DNA from: Ceratopteris richardii
Lineage: Eukaryota; Streptophyta; Polypodiopsida; Polypodiales; Pteridaceae
Direction of reading: 5' to 3'
Length of the DNA stretch: 64,000 nt
Assembly (NCBI GenBank): GCA_020310875.1
Contig: CM035423.1
Location: forward strand, 127,577,311-127,641,310
In this document: positions 19,512 to 32,068 of the stretch, piece by piece
Layout of the letters: the number at the start of each line of letters is the position of its first letter
How positions within the stretch are numbered: the first letter of the stretch is position 1
Notes under the pieces: model-generated
Databases searched by the model: none
Told to the model about the DNA's origin: nothing
The model's input: only the letters and a program-made list of their open reading frames with translations
Translations under genes and position numbers: made by a program

Positions 19512-21071
19512 AAGCTTTAGTCAAGAGTCCAAATTTTCCCTTTGGTATGGTTCACAATTCTTTAGAGCCCCCTTGGTTCCCTAGTCCCACCTGAGGGTCA
19601 ACTTCAAATTATCCTATCTCAAAATCAACGCATTATTCTTGAAAAAAACAGTTGAGATCGTGTAGGATTTGAAACGAGCTTTCCAACAAGCTATAGAGCT
19701 CAAAAAATGGACTTTGGATGAGAAAGTTATGTCAAATCAGGCTCCTGGGGGTCAAAACAGGCAAACAAGACCTTTGGAGAAAATCGCGATTTTGTGAACT
19801 TTCTGAAAATCGCGATGCTGTGAAGTCAAAAAATCGCGATGTTGAGCACAAAATCGTGTTTTTGAAAATCGCGATTTTGAGCAGAAAATCGTGATTTGAA
19901 AATCGCGATGTTGATCACAAAATCGTGTTTCAGAGAATTGCGATGTTGATCACAAAATCGTGTTTCAGAGAATCGCGATGTTGATCACAAAATCGTGTTT
20001 CAGAGAATCGCGATGTTGATCACAAAATCGTGTTTCTGAAAATCGCGATTTTGACTCAGAGAATCGTGATTCACAAAATCGTGTTTTTGACTGAAAATCG
20101 TGTTTTCTCAGAATTGTGTTTTTGACATGAAAATCGCGATTTTGAGCAGAAAATCGTGAATTGAAAATCGCGATTTTGAGCAAAAATTCATGTTTTCTCA
20201 AAATCGTGTTTTTGACTTGAAAATCGCGATTTTGTCCCACAGAATCGTGTTTTTCTCAAAATCGTATTTTTGGCTGAAAATCGTGATTTGTGAGAATCGC
20301 GATTTTGAGCAGAAAGTCGTGTTTTTCACAAAATCGTGTTTTTTGCTGAAAATCGTGATTGGTGAGAATCGCGATTTTGAGCAGAGAATCGTGTTTTTTG
20401 AAAATCGTATTTTTCACATGAAAATCGCGATGTTGAGCACAAAATCGTGTTTTTGAAAATCGCGATTTTGAGCAAAAAATCGTGTTTTCACAGAATCGCC
20501 TTTTTCACAAAATCGTGTTTTTGCTGAAAATCGTGATTGGTGAGAATCGCGATTTTGAGCAGAGATTCGTGTTTTGTTGAGAATCGCGATTTTGAGCAGA
20601 GAATCGTGTGTTTTTTTTTTTTTTGAGAGAAACACAGAATCGCGATTTTTTTCAACCACTTTTAGGCGGGAAAACTGAAAATCGTGATTTTTCAAAAAAT
20701 TTTGAATTTTCACAGAATCGCGATTTTCATCACAGAATCGCGTTTTTTGGCGGGAAATTCAAATTTCTGAGCGCCGGCTATGGCGAGCTCCGTATGAGCA
20801 GAAAATCATAAAAAAAAATGCAGCGCTTGCTCTCCCTTGCACCTCCTAACTCCTTCCCACACAATAATGCATGAAAAATGGTATGAAAATGGTGAAAATG
20901 CACTAAAAACAAGAAATTTCTGTGAAGAAGAAGATGGAAGAAGGTGGAGATGATGATGATGATGAAGATGAAGAGGAAAAAACAGAAAATGAACTGAAAT
21001 GACAGTTTTTTTACCTTCCAACGTCGCAAATCTACGATCTTACCATCACAACGCTCGTCCTCGAAGCTCTC
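19512..21071 (-). other. Leader of element B
   Basis: Non-coding leader. The gag-proximal 270 nt are unique and almost identical to A. The minisatellite spans about 19780-20760, and a unique 300-nt part next to the primer site includes the TGATGGTAAGA splice-donor-like site (complement of GGTAAG at 21039-21044). Confidence 0.85.
19780..20760 (-). repeat. TCGCGA minisatellite in the leader of B
   Basis: It has the same repeat units as in A (AAAATCGCGATTTT palindromes, AATCGTGTTTT half-sites, GAGCAG spacers). Copy number and order differ from A in the middle of the array, so it expands and contracts between copies of one family. Confidence 0.9.
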
Positions 21072-21072
21072 T

Positions 21073-21089
21073 CCCCGGCAACGGCGCCA
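21073..21089 (-). promoter_or_regulatory. Primer binding site of B (tRNA-Asp type)
   Basis: TGGCGCCGTTGCCGGGG in sense, 8 nt inside the 5' LTR edge. Identical to A and C. Confidence 0.88.
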
Positions 21090-21097
21090 AAATTTGG

Positions 21098-21707
21098 TGT
21101 AGCTCAAGCGTAAGCACCACCTCCTTTACTTGTCAATCCGCGGAGACGTGAGGACCGGTATGAAGACCACGAGCAAGTGAAGGCACAAGTGCGTGAGTGA
21201 AAGCACACAAACATGCACACACATACACACACACGCGCACAAAGTAAGATCAAAGAGAGGAACAATGGAAAGCTTAGATTGCAAAAGAGTTCTCTTACAA
21301 AAGTTCTATTCTCTAACAAGCTACCCCCAAAAATGAGCTCTCTAGCTCTTTTTATAGTTTTTTGACTAGTTTTGGCCCTGTCCAGACCTAGTGTCCGGCC
21401 TAGTTAAAAATTAGGTTCCAGGGCTTATTTGAGGGCTCAAACGAAGTCTAAAAATTATGAAAATTGGTACGATGGTACTTCTAATACTCCTCAAGCTCGA
21501 GGACTCCTCGGCTTGAACAAAATGGAGTTACTAAAAATAGATAATGGTATTTACAATGGTTTCTAGTGATGAAAATCACTATTTTTGTAGGGGATTCTTC
21601 TGAAAATTTGACATACACTTCTTGGAGCTCCCTACTTGCTCTCTCTTCTTCTATGTCCACTTCTTTGATGTGCTTCCATGCTTTGTCCTTGACCTTGAGC
21701 TTCAACA
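21098..21707 (-). repeat. 5' LTR of element B (610 bp)
   Basis: Looks identical to the 3' LTR at 8223-8832. The TATA box TATAAAAAG is the complement of 21348-21356. A CA/TG simple repeat lies at 21210-21240. Confidence 0.95.
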
Positions 21708-21712
21708 CCAAG
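21708..21712 (+). repeat. Target-site duplication of B, right copy (CCAAG)
   Basis: Perfect match to 8218-8222. Four bases (GCTT) then separate it from C's gag ATG at 21717. Confidence 0.95.
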
Positions 21713-21716
21713 GCTT

Positions 21717-24491
21717 ATGAACCTGAGATCTGGCAGACACTTAGGCAAGGATAGACAAAGCATTAGGTCATCTGAGGCTAGTGTCAACCATACAGCCAAG
21801 TCTTGGGCTCAACAGCTTAGTGGTTATCCTTACACACGAAGTTCAGAAACCAGTGACTCGGAAATGTCTTTTAGCATGGAAAGACCCACACGTAGCTCAG
21901 GCACTGCCTATTTACAGACACCAGAAGGTCCCTATAAGACCCAATTGGAGTATATCAGGACCAACCAATTAGGTGCTCGCATCTATGAGGATGGTCTAAG
22001 GCGATCAGTGGTTCAACTCAAAAATCCTGACCAACTCTTTGGACTTGAACACCCAATGGTCAAGTTTGAAGAGGGTGCTTACATTGATAAGGAAGGAACC
22101 ATGTATGTGGTTACCAACTTACCAGATAGGACAGATGAGTTTGGAAATATCATTCCTGAGAACGAGATAGGAGACCTAGAGAAAGGAGACCTAGAGAAAG
22201 GAGACCTAGGAGGAGAACCCAAGACCCCTAGAGGTAAGTCAGTCTTAACCAGAGTGCTCACTCCAGAATGGATTCCTCAAGATAATAAAAGCATAGAACT
22301 ATTCGTGAATAGAGAAACGGAGGAAGCCTTTTGGAGATTTAGGCCAGATCAACCCAGCCCAGTAGTCACCATCTACGAATTCAAGGACCCAGAGACACCA
22401 GGGAAAGCTGTCTACCTAGATCACACATCTCAGAAATTATTCTTGGTATCAGATCATGACAGACATGCTTACACTTGGCAAGGCGAATCAATTTTCCCTC
22501 CACCAAGATCTAATGTTTCTCAGGGCCTCCAAGGAGCCGGATCATCCAAGGCTCATGAAACCCAGAGAGAAAGAACTAGAGAGAGACCGGAGGTAAGCTT
22601 TGCAGACACTATAGGCAGAGACAGATCAGGATATGGAACGGAAAGACTTGAAAGGGAGAGACATAGAGTTCATAGGCATCAAAGAGATGATCATGATTTC
22701 CCATTGCCTAGACCACGAGAGCACTCAAGAACACTTAGACCCTCTCAAGTCGTTAAGACAATGAAGAACTACTTTGATGGATTTGGAGATCCTTATGATC
22801 ATGTGGCGGAGTTCAAACAAGTGCTAAGAGCTTAACAGGTTGAAGACTTATTCACCCCGTTCGAGGCATTTGGTTTGACTCTTAAGGGTACTGCCTTAGC
22901 TTGGTTTCAACCTCTAAACAGTCGCAACTATAGAGAGATAGGTCAGCTTCTAGAAGAATTCATTGTAGAATTTTCCAAGAGTGGTATCAGACATAACACA
23001 TCATCCTTGATCCACAGCTTCAAGCAGACACCCCAAGAAACAGTGCGACTTGCAGGAAGAAGATTTAGGCAGTACTTGGAAAGATGCCCTGTACTAGAAT
23101 TACTCACATCAGCCAAACAAGTGGCACTGTTTTTAGATGGCCTATTGAGCACAAAATTAAGGTCATATGTATACTTGAAAGAGCCTAGATCCATAGAAGA
23201 GTGTATACGGATGTGCATTGACATAGAAGACAACTTGGGTGAGGAATTAGGACTATCCAAACTCTATAAGGATTCTGATAGTTCTACAAGTCATACCTCT
23301 AGAGCCTCCACTGAGATAGATGAGATAGCTGAGCAAGTGGCCAAAAAGCTAGGAGTTCAAAATAGACAAATGCCAAGGGTCACTTCAGTGAAGCGATGTT
23401 ATACATGTGGAGGAGATCACATGGCTAATGTCTGCCCAATGATGACTCAACCCCAAGGAAACCCTAATGCTCTGTATTGCACCATTGAGAGAAAATACAC
23501 AAATCATACGACCCAAGATTGTCCCTATAACAGGCAGGCTGTTAGACAAAATTATCAGCAACCTTACCAGCAGGGTAGGTATCAGAATTAGTACCAACAG
23601 CCATATTATAGGCCACAACAATATCAACCTCAATACCAGCAGCAATATCAGGCACCATATAGGCCACAACCAGTCCTAGGAAACCAACTGCCAGCTCCTG
23701 CCAATGTGATCCCAGTTAAATATACGATGGCGGAGGAGAACCATAATAGAGCATTGGTGCCACTAACCCCATTGGTCTCAGAAAATGATTCTCACGCTCA
23801 TGGTTCAGACTACTTCCATGAAGATAGTCCACAGGCTTATTATATAGAGTCACCTGAGCAAAGTGAGACTTCTCAGTATCAATATGAGACACCACCTATA
23901 GAACAAAATTGGGAGCTAGAATACTCCAATGTCATGTATACGAATCCAAATACTAGGCCCCAAGTGAGACAAGTAAGACCACAAGCCCCTAGAGGACCAT
24001 GCTTTAGATGTCAGGGTGATCATTTCATTCGTGAATGTCCCCACCAACCAGCTCTGGGACTAGGACAAAACATCACAATACAAGGCTTTTGTCCTGAGTG
24101 CGGCAAGGAACATCTTCCTAGAGAGTGTCCCAGGAATCCCTCTAGTGCACCCAAGGTCACACCCATCAACGTGGTAGGCTTAGTGGCAGATTCAAGTTCA
24201 AGTGGTAGTAATGTGGCTCCTGTACAGGCAGTTACTAGGGCACAGGCTACACAACAAGCAAAACCATCTGAGCAGTCGGAGTCAAGTGAATCAGGAGAGC
24301 CTAGTAAGAGGAAACCAAGAACATGGAAGGATACCAGAGAGAAGGCTAATCGCAAGTGGAACAAAAAGCTATCCGAGCTAGAAGAAAGCCTAAGGGATAC
24401 CAAAACAAAAATAGAAGACATTGCATTCAAAGCCCCTCACATACCGAAGCTCCATCCACTTCGCCTCATTCCACCCCACCACCCATTGTAA
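21717..24491 (+). pseudogene. gag: gag of element C
   Basis: Same layout as the gag of B: start MNLRSGRHLGKDRQ, capsid domain (KNYFDGFGDPYDHV onwards, about 22750-23260), zinc knuckles CYTCGGDHMANVC (about 23397), the C-x8-H-x4-C variant (about 23478), CFRCQGDHFIREC (about 24000) and CPECGKEHLPREC (about 24091), and a Q/Y/P-rich stretch between the second and third. The frame has about two breaks. B is inserted directly upstream of the start codon, so C's own leader and LTR no longer drive it. Confidence 0.9.
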
Positions 24492-24499
24492 ATAATCCA

Positions 24500-27400
24500 C
24501 AACCAGGGTCTGTTCTTGCAGATCCAACCCCAGAAGGCTTGGACATGATGTTCAAGGCCTACCAGGCTCGTCTTCAAGAAGGGCCAACAGCTGCAAACCT
24601 AGACAAGAGTTACCCTAGAGCAGATTTAGAGATTGAACGGATGAAAATGTGCATGAAAATGGTAGAACAAGCTCAAGCCATACTTGAGACTAGTCAAAAG
24701 TTCAATCAGACAAACTCTGTCAAGCCGGATTTGCATTTCCAAGGTTTACTAGAAAGATTAGAGCAGTTGGTAAATAAACCACAAATTTCTTTACCTCCAC
24801 AGGCTCAACCAGTTATTGAAAGAGGAAGCTCACCACCAATGGGAGCTTATGTTCCTAATTCCACGGATGCTGGAATGCCTCCTTCAATTCAACAGTACTC
24901 TCAAGAGTTCTTGCAGGAAATACAGGAAGAGAAATGGGCCAAGGAGAAGGGTAATTCCCCTCCTATTCCTGAGATTGATGATCTTCATGATCAATTTCCC
25001 CAAGACATCCCATCTATCTATGGAGATCAAACAGAGCAACATGAGGATGAGAGATTAGATTTTGAATCTAATTCTTTACAAGAATTGCCTCATTACACAG
25101 GCCCATGGGAATCTGAATCTATCCAGATCAGAGCTCCCACAATATTGGTAAGAAATGAAGACTCAGTGATTCCAAGAAACACTGATGTTGTGAAGAACAC
25201 TAAGGTTCAATGTCATCTCACTATGGAAGAGCTGCTCAAAGCAAAACCTGAGCTCTGGAATCATGTGAAGGATCAGGTTCCAGAACTTGAATCCAATATG
25301 CCAAAAGTAGGCTCTAAGCAAAAAGTTCCAGAGATACCTCTCGACAAGATAGGAGACATGAGCGAAGGTGAAGAAGGTAACACTTATCTTCCAATCACCT
25401 ATCAAGGTTACACAACCAAAGCAATTGTAGATTCGGGTGCTGGTGTTGCTATTGCGACCACCTCCTTGTGGAAGCATTGGGGCAAACCCACATTAAGACC
25501 AACAAGAATGAAGCTTCAAATGGCAGATGGTCATTTTGAAAGACCTCTAGGATTGCTTGAAGGGATAACTCTAACCACTTGTGTAGAGTTTGAACATACA
25601 TTTGCTATATGTGACTTTGAGAAAAATAATGTCTACGAGATGATCCTAGGAAGACCCTTCCTACGACAATTGCAAATAGTACAGGATTGGGGAACCAACT
25701 CCTTGTACTTACAGCACTTAGGGGTCACCACCAAGGTCAATTTGAAGGATTACACCTTCAGAGATGTACCACCCCTACAATGGAATCCTATCCACAAAGC
25801 GAAAGAAGATTCTATCTCCGTGCATTCTGGAAGTTCACCTGATCCATCATGGCTGCATGAAGATACTCACTTGTGGATGTGCAAGGTCGCAGAGGAAGAG
25901 GAAAAGCGCCTAAAAGTGAGAGAAGAAGGAACTCCCCCAGGAGATAGACCAATAAAAGACCCAGCCTATACACCGATGATATTTCCAGATGAGGAATTTG
26001 AGCCTCATGGTTGGGCAGAAATCTTAGCTACCATGGACATAGCAGTCAATGAAGAACAATGGACACCTCACTGTGATGAGGAGGGTTATGATATTTCAGT
26101 GTTCATGTGTCAGCCCCTGTTGGAAGAGTGTGATCCTAGTGAGTTCATAGAAGAAGAAGAGAATGACGATGATCTAGAATCCATTGTGATGGATACTTAC
26201 TTTGACTCAGAGGAACACTACTTAGAAGACATAGGAGTGCTAACCCAAAAAGAAGAAGAACCCCTCACAAGTATTAAAACGATAAATTCAAAGGAAGGAA
26301 GTGAAGGAGGTCAAAAGAAAAAGAAAAGAAAATCAGTGAAACAAGAAGAGGAAGAATCATTGTTTGAAGTACCAGATAATTTCAAGAAATATGAAGTGGA
26401 AGACCGAAAAATTTTGGTACGAATGCCTAAGAGAGAGGCCATTATAGGAGAAGCATATGATAATAAGGAAAAGACCAAAAAAATTGTAGTGACCATTGAA
26501 GGGAACGAAGAACGATGTACGTACATAGGAGATGACCTAAGTGCAAAAGAAGAAGCAGAGCTTGTAGCTCTATTAAGGGAATATAGGGATGTGTTCGCAT
26601 GGCACTATAGAGACTTGAAAGGAGTAGATCCAAAGATTTTCTCTCATACGATTCCGATGACCGCTGATGCCAAGCCCACTAAACAAAAGCCCTACACATA
26701 TAATGACAATTATGCAGCCAAAATAAAGGAGGAAATTGACAGGCTGATTGAAGCTGGATTCATCTATGAGATTGAGCACACTGAATGGGTGTCCCCCATT
26801 GTGGTGGTGCCCAAGAAGAATGGGAAATTGCACGTGTGCATTAACCTTAAAAAAGTTAATGCCGCTACGATCAGAGATAGTTATCCACTTCCAATCACCG
26901 AACATCTATTGGAGCGTGTTGTAGGCAAGGAAGTTTATAGCTTCCTTGATGGATTTTCAGGTTACAACCAAGTAGCCATTGCCCCCGAAGATCAACACAA
27001 AACGGCCTTTGCCACAGAATGGGGAATCTTTGCATTTCGTGTGATGCCATTTGGGCTCACCAATGCACCTGCAACATTCCAAAGGCTCATGTGTCATGTC
27101 TTCAAGGAGTTCTTGCGGAAGAGCTTAGAAGTATATGTGGATGATTTATGTGCGCATTCCCAACAGAGAAGTTACCACATCCCTGAGCTCAGACAAATCT
27201 TCAACAAGTGTAGAGATTATCGAGTGTGTCTGAACCCAGAGAAGTGTGTGTTCATGGTACGACAAGGTAAAATCTTAGGTCACATTGTTTCTAAGAATGG
27301 AATTTCAACAGATGAAGACAAGGTAAGAGCGATAGCAGAGTTGCCAAGACCAAGAAATGTTAAAGAGGTACAGGCCTTTATGGGCCATTGTGGATATTAC

Positions 27401-30400
27401 CGTAGGTTTATCCACATGTATGCCATCATAGCTAAACCTCTTTATGGGTTGTTAACAAATTTTGAGTGGAACGAGGAATGCGAGAATTCCTTCAACGAGC
27501 TAAAAAGACGCTTGTGCTCAGCACCAATACTGACCACTCCTGATTGGAGTAAACCATTCCATGTCCATGTAGATGCCTCCAATCATGCAATAGGATGTGT
27601 GCTAGCACAACCCGCGGGTGAAGGAAACCTAGATTTGCCGATAGCATATGCTAGTAGGCAATTAAATGCAGCTGAACGAAATTATACCACAACGGAGAGA
27701 GAAGGCTTAGGCATGGTATACGCTGTGAAGAAGTTTAGACACTATCTATTGGCCAATAAGTTCAAGTTTTTCACTGATCATCAAGCTTTACTATATTTGG
27801 TCAATAAACCTTGCAATACAGGCCGCTTGGTGAGATGGTTCCTCTTACTAATGGAATACGACTTTGAAGTGGTTGTCAGGAAAGGTAGAACCCATCTTAG
27901 GGCAGACCATCTTTCTCGCATCACTTCAGGAGAGCCACCGCAAGGAGTGTCTGATGAATTGCCCGATGCTTATCTGTTCAATTTGGAAGTTGTTCCTAAA
28001 TGGGCAAACAAGTTGGTAACAGTCCTAACCTTCGGTCCTGCAAATAAGAATGTGAAAACAAGCAAAGAAGAAATTGTAAAATTACAAAAGTATCAAATAT
28101 TGGCCGGAAGCATGTACAAACAAGATCCAGAGGGCGTATTAGCTTGTTGTGTCGAGGACGATGAACATATTAGTTGGTTGCAACAAGCCCATGAGGGATT
28201 GCTAGGAAATCATTACTCTAAACAACGAACATTGCAGAATTTAAAATGTTTAGGAGTGTATTGGCCTAGCATGGACAAAGAAATACAGGAGTGGATCCAG
28301 AATTGTCCAGTGTGCCAGAAGAGACCCCCAGTGGAGCATGCCACTCTTTATCACGTGTCATTAATCCCAGATTGGAGTGCTCCATTGGTTGCGTTCATGA
28401 GATCGAGAACATTACCCAATCAGGCTAGTCTTGCAAGAAAACGGAGCATGGAGCAAGAGGCTCAAGACTATGCCTTAGTAGGAGACAACCTATATCGAAG
28501 AGGCAAGGATGGTTACCTAAGACTGTGCGTTCATGAATCAGACTATTTGAAAGTCTTAGAAACTGCACACAGCGGTGCTGCAGGTGGACACTTTGGGCCT
28601 GACAGAGTAATTAAGACCATTCTATTCTCAGGACTTTGGTGGCCCACTCTTCATATGGATGCACATACTTATGTGAAGAAATGTGACACATGCCAACGTG
28701 CCCAATATCCGATAAGAAAAGACGAGATGCCTTTAAGGCCAATGATGGGAGGACGTGCATTTTCAAAGTGGGGCATAGACTTTGTTGGTCCTATTAAACC
28801 CCCAGCAAGAAACTCCCATGCAGAATACATTATTGTAGCCACAGATTACCTTACAAAGTGGGTGGAAGTAAAAGCCACGACAAAGAATGATGCTCAAACG
28901 ACGGCTAAGTTCTTATTCGAAAATGTGTTCACTAGATATGGGTTACCAATAGAGTTGGTTAGTGATAGAGGTACGCACTTCTTGAATGAGGTCATTGAAA
29001 ATCTCCTTCAAGAATTCATGGTGATACATAAGAAGTCTGCCCCCTATCACCCACAAGCTAACGGACAAGCCGAGAGCACGAATAAGATCCTATGTAACGT
29101 ATTGACGAAACTTGTAAATAATAAACGCTCTGATTGGGACAAACAACTTCATCATGCTGTTTGGGCATACCGAGTTGCCTACAAAACGGTACTCAATGCT
29201 ACCCCATTTCAGATGGTCTTTGGACAGAATGCCGTGCTACCATTGGACTACCTAATCCCAGCCTTGAAAGTAGCACAAGAGCATGAGTGGAATGGACATG
29301 AGTTGTCTTCCAGGATCTTTGATCTAGAACGCTTAGGTGAGACGAGGCTACGGGCAGCAGCAGGCATTTATGCTGCAAAGAAAAGGCAAAAGGCATACTT
29401 TGATGCCCATGTAAAGGATAAAGGATTGAAGGAAGGAGATCTAGTGCTGGTTTATACGCTAAAGCAACATGCCCGCAAATTGGAGAAACGAGGATATGGA
29501 CCCATGATCATTAATAGACTCTCCACTAGCGGTGCAGTTCAATTGGCCACTTTAGAAGGTGATATCTTACCAAACTATATTAGTGGATGCCGAGTCAAAT
29601 TATATCAAGAACCTCTTACAGAGGAAATGCTCATGAGACTCAACACTGCTAAGAAGCGAAAAGAAGAGGAGTTAAGGGTTAGAGAAGAAGCACAAGCAGA
29701 GGCGAGAGAACGCATCAGAAGAAATAAGCTACGGCGGCTAGGCCTAGATGTTAACACAAAAGCTCCAAAATATCACATGGACATGTGCCAAAAATCGGGC
29801 ATAACTACTTCTCGAATAATTGATCGACGACCCTTTGTGACTATAGAGGTAGGACAAGGAAAGAGTGTAAGGACTGTGAGAGCATTGGTTGACTCAGGAG
29901 CAGCAACTAGTGCAGTTAGACTTTCATACTGCCAAGACCTGCAATTGAACATCGAGCCCATAGAAGCCTATCTCATAGGTTTAGGAGGCGTGGAAACCCC
30001 TTGTTTGGGAGAGGTGGAACTTCCCATCTACCTTCAAGATGTCCCAATAAAAGTCAAAATGCTAGTGTGTCATGATGAGGACCTCACAGAACCACTTGTC
30101 TTGGGTCAAGATTGGATTTACGACCATACTGTCAACTTGAACCTACGAAGTCAACTTCTTCAAGTGTGGGTATATAATCAATGCATTACATTAGAATTGG
30201 AGAATCACATGCCCACTGAAACTGACACCACACACTCTCTGTGTTCCTCTAAGGCTAATCTTCTCGAACAAGATGTTGTAGATGTCAAAAGCTCTATGAT
30301 CCAGACGGACGCAATCACGGAAGGACAGTCGCAAAGTCAAGATGAACCTTTTTCTTGTTTTTTAAAGAGCAAAGCATCCACAGGAGCTCAATCTCAGAAG

Positions 30401-31084
30401 CAAGCAAAACAGTGCAAGACAGCCAGTCTATCAAATAGACAAAGAGCCTTCAAGAGCAAAGAAGTGTTGGGCATGACACAGATCTGGGTAAAGAAAGGAG
30501 TACAACCATCGATGTTGCCTCAAAGACTCCCACCCAACTAGATCGACCATGGCAACAGAAGGACCAAACAACCACGATAGGCTCAAGCTCGAAGACTCCA
30601 ACAAATTTGGGTATCGAAGCTATCAATGAAGGCCGACCACAATAAGGTACAAATTTGGGTGCCTAAAAAATTATCTACAGCTCAACAAGGGCGATTACAG
30701 ATGTGGGTACCCAAGAAGCTCTTACACGTACAAAGGCCTATGCTCCCCACCATGCGAAAGGCCTCAACAAAGAAGCCAAGGAAAGCAAAGGGTAAGAACA
30801 GAGCACAAAGACCAAAAGCAGATAAACTCAACCCTTCTACAAAAAAAGGTAGGCACTCACCCAGGAGATGGGTTTGGAAGCCAAAAGCACATGCAACATC
30901 CACAGAACCAAGGGGCCAACTACACTGGATACCAAAGTTTGGACATCATCCAAAGAAGAACTGGCCTGAGGTGATCTCTACAATACCAAACCCTATTCCA
31001 AAATGGGTTCCAATCCGGAGGATTACACCATTTCGAGATCCGATAGACACCTCCAATCAAAGAATTCATCAAGTATACAAGTAA
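24500..31084 (+). pseudogene. pol: pol of element C, including the WVPK tail
   Basis: Colinear with B pol and highly similar. Parts: linker; retropepsin 1 (IVDSGAG near 25430, MILGRPFL near 25640); acidic spacer and KKKKRK patch near 26315; RT with YVDDL near 27137; RNase H (HVDASNHAIG near 27563); first zinc module (HEGLLGNH near 28192, CPVC near 28303); second zinc module (HSGAAGGH near 28570, CDTC near 28683); integrase core (WGIDF near 28770, VSDRGTHF near 28960, QAEST near 29060); retropepsin 2 (ALVDSGAATS near 29890, LVLGQDWI near 30105); and a tail with IWVPKKL, MWVPKKL, WVWKPK, HWIPKF and KWVPIRR. The enzymatic part reads open and the tail has about one break. Confidence 0.9.
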
Positions 31085-31151
31085 CATCAAAAGCCTCGAC
31101 CAGCAGCAACCATGTGCCTTTGGCATAACCTTGTCGTTTGCACCATTCAGG

Positions 31152-31204
31152 TCATGCATTTCCAAAGTATGCATCAATATAGGGCCACCTTACAGGGCCG
31201 TGCA
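31152..31204 (+). repeat. Conserved 3'-UTR motif, proximal copy in C
   Basis: It reads ATGCATTTCCAAAGTATGCAT, then ATAGGGCCACCTTACAGGGCC, then GTGCA. Positioned about 70 nt after the pol tail, as in B. Confidence 0.75.
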
Positions 31205-31580
31205 TAGACACAATTGAGAAATCCCAGGCACATGAGACACAATTTTCACAGGCAAAATATGTTATTGATACTAACCTCTTTCTTCTTGTTTGCGGCCACC
31301 ATTGTTCCAAAAAAAAAAAAAAAAAAGAGAAGACTATGTGCTTGAAAATGCTCATCAGCGAACTTCCAGCAAGGACATCCCTCAACAAAAAGGACAAGCC
31401 GACGGTCAAACACCATGAGGGAACCACAACACGAAGAGATGAAGATCAACGGACCCTTCACCATGGTAAGACGTGTATGTTTCAACAACACTATAACCAT
31501 GATAGATTAGGAAACCTCTTCGTCAGCATACCCTTGAGCACTTAGCTCAAGACCCAATCTCTTGCACCATACTTCTTGCC

Positions 31581-31630
31581 ATGCATTTTCCAAGTACGCA
31601 TATCTAGGGCCACATTACAAGGCCATGCAC
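31581..31630 (+). repeat. Conserved 3'-UTR motif, distal copy in C
   Basis: It reads ATGCATTTTCCAAGTACGCAT, then AGGGCCACATTACAAGGCC, then ATGCA. Matches the distal copy of B more closely than the proximal copies. Confidence 0.72.
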
Positions 31631-32051
31631 AAGGCACATATTTTGTTCAACCCATGCACTAATGCACTTACCCCCCATTCATTATGGGTTACAAGTACTT
31701 GGCATGAAAACTATGAAAAGCCATCTTTGGAAGAACCAGACGACATCAAGATGACAACAACAAGAGCAAGGAAGCCATCCACCACCGAGAGTTGCTCCCA
31801 ATCAACATTAACCACCTCCTTTGAGCAGCTATCAGTTTTGAAAACTTACAAATGCACCACCCAGATGGAGTATAAGGCAGAAGTACGTACAATGGGACTA
31901 CAAACTGCAAGAGATAACAGTGGCAAAGTGAAGACCCAGACAAATGACCAGGATACATTGGGAAGATCGCTCTGTTGAACGTAACGGACACTACCTCTCA
32001 ATGTACTACATGGAACAACCACGACAACAAGGGTCTCTCAGGGACGACAGA

Positions 32052-32068
32052 CTCAAGAGGGGGGGGAG
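32052..32068 (+). promoter_or_regulatory. Polypurine tract of C
   Basis: A purine-only run (AAGAGGGGGGGGAG) directly abuts the 3' LTR start at 32069. Confidence 0.9.

Larger units (their letters stand above)
8223..21707 (-). mobile_element. Element B: complete Ty3/gypsy LTR retrotransposon (13,485 bp)
   Basis: The minus-strand order is 5' LTR (21098-21707), primer site, TCGCGA minisatellite leader, gag (841 aa), pol (2165 aa), 3' UTR of 1.4 kb, polypurine tract and 3' LTR (8223-8832). The two LTRs are both 610 bp and look identical by eye, and the CCAAG target duplication is perfect. It is the youngest insertion in the nest, lying inside C. The copy looks whole. Confidence 0.96.
31085..32055 (+). 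other. 3' UTR of element C
   Basis: Related to the 3' UTR of B. No coding frame is supported. It contains an A-run at 31309-31326 and two copies of the conserved motif. Confidence 0.8.

Noticed and set aside
31336-31978. Short plus-strand frames in C's 3' UTR as genes
   Set aside because: They overlap conserved non-coding motifs, are not kept in B, and have no recognisable domain.
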